From: Hyphomicrobiales bacterium
Lineage (GTDB): Bacteria > Pseudomonadota > Alphaproteobacteria > Rhizobiales > Beijerinckiaceae
Direction of reading: 5' to 3'
NCBI GenBank assembly: GCA_003567055.1
Contig: PXAW01000214.1
Location: 1-9,782, forward strand
Length of the DNA: 9,782 bases
The notes beneath the pieces are model-generated. The model was not told where the DNA came from. It saw nothing but the letters and a program-made list of their open reading frames with translations, and did not search any database. Below, one piece after another: positions 6,044-9,782 of this stretch. Each line of letters opens with the position of its first letter. Position 1 is the stretch's first letter. Both the position numbers and the translations under genes were made by a program.

Positions 6044-7399
6044 ATGTCGCCGACACGCGAAACCCTTCATGACGCGCTGCGCACCCAATGCGCCGCGCCT
6101 GCGCAGATACGCCGAAAACAGCAGCCCCGCGACGCCGATGTGATCATCATCGGCGCCGGGGCTGCCGGTATCGCCGCCGCGCGCGACCTGCGCCGGCACG
6201 GCGTCGATTCCCTGATACTCGAAGCCCGCGACCGCCCCGGCGGACGCGCCCAGACCATCGCGCTGGCCGGGCAGGCCGTCGATATCGGCGCGCATTGGCT
6301 CCATGCCGCCGATGCGAATGCCCTGGTAAGCCAGGCGAAACGCCTCGGCCTGCACCTCAGCGAAGCGGCACAGGAGCCCCTCCTGATGACGCGCGCCGGC
6401 ACGCGCGCCGATCCCGAAAGCTATGCCGCCTTCATGCGCCGCTGGGAATCCGTCTATGACGCCATGATCGCCCATCCCGCCACCGGCCCCGCCATGGCGG
6501 CCGATGCGGTGTTTTCGCAGATGGGCGATACGCCTTCGTGTTTCGACGACACGATCCGCTTCCTGCACGGCCCGTTCGACAGCGGTGTCGGGCTGGACAC
6601 GATCGATGCCGGTGATTTCGCCGCAGCCGAAGACGATTCGGATCTGTTCGTCGAGGGCGGCTACGGCGCGCTGATCCTGCGGCTCGCGCGCGGCCTCGCC
6701 ATTCACTACGAAACCCCCGTGACGCGCATCGACTGGAGCGGCGCCGGGGTCCGGGTCGAGACGCCGCGCGGCACGCTCTCGGCGCGCGCCGTGCTGGTGA
6801 CGGCGCCGCTGCCGCTGTTGCAGAGCGAGGCAATCCGCTTCGCGCCACATCTGCCGCTGGAGACCCTCCAGGCGATCCACGCCCTGCGCCCGGCGCTGTA
6901 CGAGCATGTCGTGCTCTCCTGGCCGGATCATCCCTTCGCTGATGCCGTCAACCGCCTCGTCGCCTTCGAGGGGGATGCGCGTGACAATCTCGGCATGCTC
7001 GCCAATATCGACGGCGCGCATCTGCATTACGCCGATATCGGCGCGCAGACCGTGGCCGCCTGCCCCGATCCGCGCGATCGCGCCGGATATGTCCGCGAGT
7101 TCCTCACCGCGCGTTTCGGCAGCCGGGCGCTCGCGCGCTGCGACGTGCTCGCGGCGAGCGACTGGGCGGGCGATCCCTGGACGGGTTGTGCCTGGATGTA
7201 TGCCCCGGTCGGCGCCCATGGCGCCCGGGCAGCGTTGCGCGCACCCGTGGGCGAGCGCATCCATTTCGCCGGCGAGGCCTCTTCCGCGACGCAATGGGGC
7301 ACGATCGGCGGCGCCTGGGCCGAGGGCGAGCGCGCGGCGGAGCAGATCCGCTCCGGGCTGAGCGCCCCGGCCAGAGGCGCCGTGGTGCAGGCAGCCTGA
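6044..7399 (+). CDS. FAD-dependent amine oxidase-like protein
   Basis: The 451-residue protein belongs to the flavin-containing amine oxidase superfamily, whose members oxidise amines, amino acids or carotenoid-like substrates with FAD. The dinucleotide-binding VIIIGAGAAGIAAARDL is at 33-49, with an acidic E60 ending the second strand (DSLILEARD), then PGGRAQT (65-71) and GAHWLH (82-87). The C-terminal FAD-binding end has ERIHFAGEASSATQWGTIGG (404-423), with FAGE typical of the family. A glycine-rich GGYGAL segment and a VLVTAPLPLL strand in the middle also fit. There is no signal peptide or membrane anchor. ATG 6044 gives a short 30-residue lead before the Rossmann fold; the ribosome binding site is weak (AAGAGA). 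It stands alone, facing a Sel1-repeat gene. The substrate cannot be assigned. Confidence 0.88.
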   Translation: MSPTRETLHDALRTQCAAPAQIRRKQQPRDADVIIIGAGAAGIAAARDLRRHGVDSLILEARDRPGGRAQTIALAGQAVDIGAHWLHAADANALVSQAKRLGLHLSEAAQEPLLMTRAGTRADPESYAAFMRRWESVYDAMIAHPATGPAMAADAVFSQMGDTPSCFDDTIRFLHGPFDSGVGLDTIDAGDFAAAEDDSDLFVEGGYGALILRLARGLAIHYETPVTRIDWSGAGVRVETPRGTLSARAVLVTAPLPLLQSEAIRFAPHLPLETLQAIHALRPALYEHVVLSWPDHPFADAVNRLVAFEGDARDNLGMLANIDGAHLHYADIGAQTVAACPDPRDRAGYVREFLTARFGSRALARCDVLAASDWAGDPWTGCAWMYAPVGAHGARAALRAPVGERIHFAGEASSATQWGTIGGAWAEGERAAEQIRSGLSAPARGAVVQAA

Positions 7400-7406
7400 C
7401 GCGCAA

Positions 7407-7442
7407 GGCCGGCCGTCACGCCCTATGGCGAGGCTGCCGGCC
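7407..7442. terminator. nested hairpin between convergent genes
   Basis: GGCCGGC (7407-7413) pairs perfectly with GCCGGCC (7436-7442). Inside, CGCC (7419-7422) pairs with GGCG (7427-7430) around a 4-base loop. It sits in the 53-bp gap between the flavin oxidase and Sel1-repeat stop codons, so it could end both transcripts. No T-tract. Confidence 0.5.
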
Positions 7443-7452
7443 AAAGCGGGCT

Positions 7453-7728
7453 CTATGCGCTGTCCATGATCAGGCGCAGCGCCTGCCTGGCGCGGCGCAG
7501 GGTCGACTGTTCCAATTCACCGCCAATCTCACGCAGGAGCCGCGCGGCACGGCGCGAGCCGCCCGCAGCGGCGTAGCGCAGCCAGACATATCCCGCGAAG
7601 AGATCGGTCGGGCGCCCCTCGCCGAGGGCGTAGATCCGACCGATCGCATAGAAATCCTCGGGATCGGTGAAACACACCCCGTCGAGGCCGGCATGAAAGG
7701 CTTCCGGAATATCGCTTTGCTTATCCAT
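7453..7728 (-). CDS. small Sel1-like repeat protein
   Basis: The 91-residue protein contains one clear Sel1-like repeat at about 25-67: the segment DFYAIGRIYALGEGRPTD (25-42), then YVWLRYAAAGGSRRAARLL. This matches the helix-loop-helix pattern A-x(2)-LG-x-hY-x(2)-G-x-G ... D-x(3)-A-x(3)-Y-x(2)-AA-x(2)-G. Residues 1-24 may be a degenerate first repeat, and 68-91 form a predicted basic helix. Sel1 repeats are protein-interaction scaffolds; no enzymatic role is expected and the partner is unknown. It has no signal peptide, unlike many secreted Sel1 proteins, so it is probably cytosolic. ATG 7728 has GAGGG 4 bases upstream. It is divergent from the Lrp-type gene. Confidence 0.75.
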   Translation of the reverse strand: MDKQSDIPEAFHAGLDGVCFTDPEDFYAIGRIYALGEGRPTDLFAGYVWLRYAAAGGSRRAARLLREIGGELEQSTLRRARQALRLIMDSA

Positions 7729-7785
7729 GATGCCCTCTGTCGCTCATCCGTTCGACTTGGGCGTAACGCAATCGGGTGAGCACTA

Positions 7786-7802
7786 TGCTACCAAAAATAG
7801 CA
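7786..7802. promoter_or_regulatory. AT-rich dyad between the Sel1 and Lrp genes
   Basis: TGCTA (7786-7790) and TAGCA (7798-7802) face each other across CCAAAAA, followed by more A/T bases, in otherwise GC-rich DNA. The 15 bases from 7798 match 10 of 15 positions of the E. coli Lrp consensus as I remember it, so an autoregulatory site for the adjacent regulator is possible. Confidence 0.35.
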
Positions 7803-7880
7803 AAAATTCCCTTTCCTGATTCGCGCATGAATTGTCAAAGGCCGGTTTTACGACAGCCCGGACCATTCGCTTTCCGGCTC

Positions 7881-7896
7881 GGAAAAGGCGTTTTCC
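7881..7896. promoter_or_regulatory. second dyad upstream of the Lrp gene
   Basis: GGAAAA (7881-7886) and TTTTCC (7891-7896) form a perfect inverted repeat with a 4-base gap, 85 bases before the Lrp start. It is a candidate operator; no T-run suggests a terminator. Confidence 0.3.
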
Positions 7897-7981
7897 CCTT
7901 CCTGCGCGTTTCACGTCGTGATTGATTGCATTTCGTGAGCGCGCACCGGATGGCGCGCCGTCGCAAGAAGGCTTTCGCCCC

Positions 7982-8467
7982 ATGCCCGAGGAAACCGACA
8001 AGCGCCCGCTCACCCCGTCGGACCGGCGCATTCTGCGCGTGGTGCAGGAGGAGGGGCGGATTACCAATGCGGCGCTGGCGGAGAAGGTGGGGCTTGCCGC
8101 CTCCCCCTGTCTGCGGCGCCTGAAGGCGCTGGAGGAGGACGGCATCGTCGCCGGCTATCGCGCCGTGCTCGATCGCAAGGCGCTGGGCTACGCCATCGAG
8201 GCCTTCGTGCTGGTGAAGCTGGAGCAATCCGAGCCCGGCTGGCGCACGCGGCTGATCGAGCGGCTGAACGCCTTCGAGGAAGTGCTCGCCTGCTACGCCA
8301 TGGCCGGGGAGATCGACCTGCTGATCCATGTCGTCGCCCGCGACATGGATGCTTTCGGCGAATTCAGCATGAACCGCCTGCTGACGCTGCCGGGCGTCGC
8401 GGATGTGCGCTCGAGCTTCGTGCTGGCCGCGATCACGCCGCCGCGCGGCCTGCCGATCCCGGATTGA
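7982..8467 (+). CDS. Lrp/AsnC family transcriptional regulator
   Basis: The 161-residue protein has the standard layout. An N-terminal winged helix-turn-helix (about 10-60) contains LTPSDRRILRVVQEEGRITN (10-29) and LAEKVGLAASPCLRRLKALE (32-51), the recognition helix. A C-terminal RAM/AsnC ligand-binding domain (about 68-150) contains the signature GEIDLLIHVVARDMDAF (109-125) and the LPGVADVRSSFVL strand. Members bind DNA as octamer-like assemblies and usually respond to an amino acid, often controlling their own gene and a divergent neighbour. Here the divergent gene encodes the Sel1-repeat protein, and the intergenic region has two dyads. ATG 7982 has AAGG 10 bases upstream. The effector and targets are unknown; sequence does not separate it from other Lrp paralogues. 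Confidence 0.93.
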   Translation: MPEETDKRPLTPSDRRILRVVQEEGRITNAALAEKVGLAASPCLRRLKALEEDGIVAGYRAVLDRKALGYAIEAFVLVKLEQSEPGWRTRLIERLNAFEEVLACYAMAGEIDLLIHVVARDMDAFGEFSMNRLLTLPGVADVRSSFVLAAITPPRGLPIPD

Positions 8468-8474
8468 GCCGGGA
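8457..8474 (+). terminator. hairpin across the Lrp stop codon
   Basis: TCCCGG (8457-8462) pairs perfectly with CCGGGA (8469-8474), and the loop holds the TGA stop. An alternative stem GCCGG/CCGGC (8468-8479) competes with it. This is a weak terminator candidate, with no T-tract. Confidence 0.3.
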
Positions 8475-8502
8475 CCGGCGAAGCCGCGTCATCGATACCG
8501 CG

Positions 8503-8536
8503 TCACGGGTTGCGCGTCTTCACGGGTTGCGCGTCT
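8503..8536. repeat. perfect 17-bp tandem duplication at the end of the fusion gene
   Basis: The 17 bases 8503-8519 are repeated exactly at 8520-8536. The second copy contains the stop codon and last codons (TRNP) of the leftward fusion gene; the first copy lies just past the stop. Seventeen is not a multiple of three, but the stop codon in the inner copy ends the protein first, so the reading frame is unaffected. Confidence 0.9.
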
Positions 8537-9782
8537 TTTCCTTGCGCCACTGCACCGAATAGAGATCGAAGCGGCGGTCGCGCAGGTTCTGGACCGTACC
8601 CGTCATGCGCGCCTGGCGCAGGGTGTCGAGATTGAGATCGGCAATGGCGACCATCTCGACATTGGGCGTGGTATCCGCCGCCACGCCGTCCCGGTCGAAG
8701 GGGAAGTCGCAGGGCGTCAGGATGCAGCTCTGGGCATACTGGATATCCATGTTGGGCACGCCGGGCAGGTTGCCGACATTGCCCGCGAGCGCGACATAGA
8801 CCTGGTTTTCCACCGCCCGCGCCTGACAGCAATAGCGCACCCGCAGATAGCTCTTGCGCTCATCCGTGCAGAAGGGGACGAACAGGATCTGCGCGCCCTG
8901 ATCGACGAGATGGCGGCCGAGTTCCGGAAACTCGGAATCGTAGCAGATCATCACCCCGATCGGCCCGCAATCGGTCTGGATCGTGCCGACATCATCGGCG
9001 CCGACGATCGACCACCAATAGGCCTCGTTGGGGGTTGGGTGGATCTTGGCCTGAGCGTGGATCGAGCCGTCGCGCAGGCAGACATAGCAGACATTGACGA
9101 TGTCGCCGTCCTCGTCGAGGGTCGGATGCGAGCCGCCGATGATGTTGATGTTGTAATGCACCGCGAGCCGCGAGAGCAGCTCCTTGAGGCGCTCGGTATA
9201 TTTCGTCAGCGTGGCGATGGCCTGATCCGGCGGGATCGGCTCGTTCTCGATCGAGAGGAGCTGCAACGTGAACAGCTCCGGGAAGACCGCGAAGTCGGAT
9301 TTGTAATCGGCGACGACATCGACGAAATATTCGACGTTCTCGGCGAATTCCTCGAAGGAACGCACGCGCCGCTGCTGGTACTGGATACAGGCCACGCGCA
9401 CGGTATGGGCAAGACGTCCGCGCTGGGACTTGGTCTTGGTGCGCCCGGCCGGCGCCTCGACGACGGCGGGGTTCCACCAGACCAGATGCACGGCATGCCC
9501 CATGCTCTCCTTGTCGCCGGGCAGATAGTTGCGCAGGATGCCGATCGGCTCGAAGCCGTTGCGCATCTGGAAGGAAACGACCCGGTCGCGGAGATTCTGC
9601 TCCCTGATCTGTTCCAGGAAGTCTTCCGGGCTCTCGACCTCCTTGCGGCGCACCTTCTGCGCGAGGCTGGGCATGCGCCCGGCAAAGACGATGCCCTTGA
9701 GCTGGTAATCCTGCGCGAGACGCCGGCGCTCGTTGTACAGGCGCTGGCCGATGCGCAGCCCCCGAAAGCGCGGATCGACCAT
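8520..9782 (-). CDS. GNAT acetyltransferase-carbon/nitrogen hydrolase fusion, 5' end outside the window
   Basis: The visible 420 residues read leftward from the right edge. Residues 1-110 are the second half of a GNAT domain. It starts VDPRFRGLRIGQRLY (2-16), the acetyl-CoA motif A (R-x-x-I-G), and later has the terminal strand region GFEPIGILRNYLPGD (76-90). After a basic linker (about 111-126) a nitrilase-superfamily domain runs from 128 to about 410. Its catalytic triad is visible: E169 in VFPELF, K246 in AKIHPTP and C280 in MICYDSEFPE. This architecture is a known bacterial fusion; the hydrolase should cleave an amide or nitrile C-N bond, but the substrate and acetyl acceptor are unknown. 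The edge ATG is probably an internal Met, since the first half of the GNAT fold (about 90-140 residues) is missing. Confidence 0.9.
   Translation of the reverse strand: MVDPRFRGLRIGQRLYNERRRLAQDYQLKGIVFAGRMPSLAQKVRRKEVESPEDFLEQIREQNLRDRVVSFQMRNGFEPIGILRNYLPGDKESMGHAVHLVWWNPAVVEAPAGRTKTKSQRGRLAHTVRVACIQYQQRRVRSFEEFAENVEYFVDVVADYKSDFAVFPELFTLQLLSIENEPIPPDQAIATLTKYTERLKELLSRLAVHYNINIIGGSHPTLDEDGDIVNVCYVCLRDGSIHAQAKIHPTPNEAYWWSIVGADDVGTIQTDCGPIGVMICYDSEFPELGRHLVDQGAQILFVPFCTDERKSYLRVRYCCQARAVENQVYVALAGNVGNLPGVPNMDIQYAQSCILTPCDFPFDRDGVAADTTPNVEMVAIADLNLDTLRQARMTGTVQNLRDRRFDLYSVQWRKEKTRNP

Noticed and set aside
5915..7444. A 509-codon leftward open frame opposite the flavin oxidase gene
   Set aside because: Rich in Arg, Gly, Ala and His with no recognisable domain; the plus strand carries a clear FAD-binding protein. 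It is an antisense shadow.
8484..8505. Direct repeat CCGCGTCA, two copies 14 bases apart, as an operator
   Set aside because: It lies between two convergent gene ends, where no promoter is expected, and adjoins the 17-bp duplication.

Overview
The window is ordinary-looking, high-GC chromosomal DNA. It most likely comes from an alphaproteobacterium of the Hyphomicrobiales (Rhizobiales) type. The main evidence is a TIGR02300 'FYDLN acid' gene divergent from aroA, followed by cmk, beside a tRNA-Ala(GGC), plus a Usg-family gene. These are alphaproteobacterial hallmarks. I see no insertion sequence, integrase, phage gene or CRISPR array.

Layout. Left part (1-2443): the 3' end of a Usg-family gene (+) converges on a zinc-free quinone oxidoreductase/MDR gene (-). 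A strong nested hairpin lies between them. Next comes a glutathionyl-hydroquinone reductase of the ECM4/YqjG type (-). Centre (2444-5496): a largely empty 328-bp spacer, tRNA-Ala(GGC) (-) with its own promoter and a structured leader, then TIGR02300 (-) divergent from aroA-cmk (+). aroA and cmk form a tight operon for EPSP synthase and CMP kinase; the cmk ribosome binding site lies in the last codons of aroA. In related bacteria rpsA normally follows cmk. Here a 547-bp non-coding spacer (5497-6043) follows instead, with two hairpins, two sets of 12-bp tandem repeats and a triple GTCATGC motif. Right part (6044-9782): a flavin amine-oxidase-like gene (+) converges on a small Sel1-repeat gene (-). 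An Lrp/AsnC regulator (+) is divergent from the Sel1 gene and converges on a GNAT-carbon/nitrogen hydrolase fusion gene (-) that runs off the right edge.

Functional links. aroA, cmk and the tRNA are housekeeping functions for aromatic amino acids, nucleotides and translation. The MDR and hydroquinone reductase genes are both oriented leftward and both suit quinone or xenobiotic reduction, though a shared pathway is only inference. The flavin oxidase, the Lrp-type regulator and the nitrilase-family fusion are all compatible with amino-acid or amine metabolism, but they are separate transcription units. I found no convincing novel system. The points most worth checking are the displaced rpsA and repeat-bearing spacer after cmk, the glycine at the glyphosate-determining position of a CP4-like EPSP synthase, the structured tRNA leader, and a perfect 17-bp tandem duplication across the stop codon of the fusion gene.
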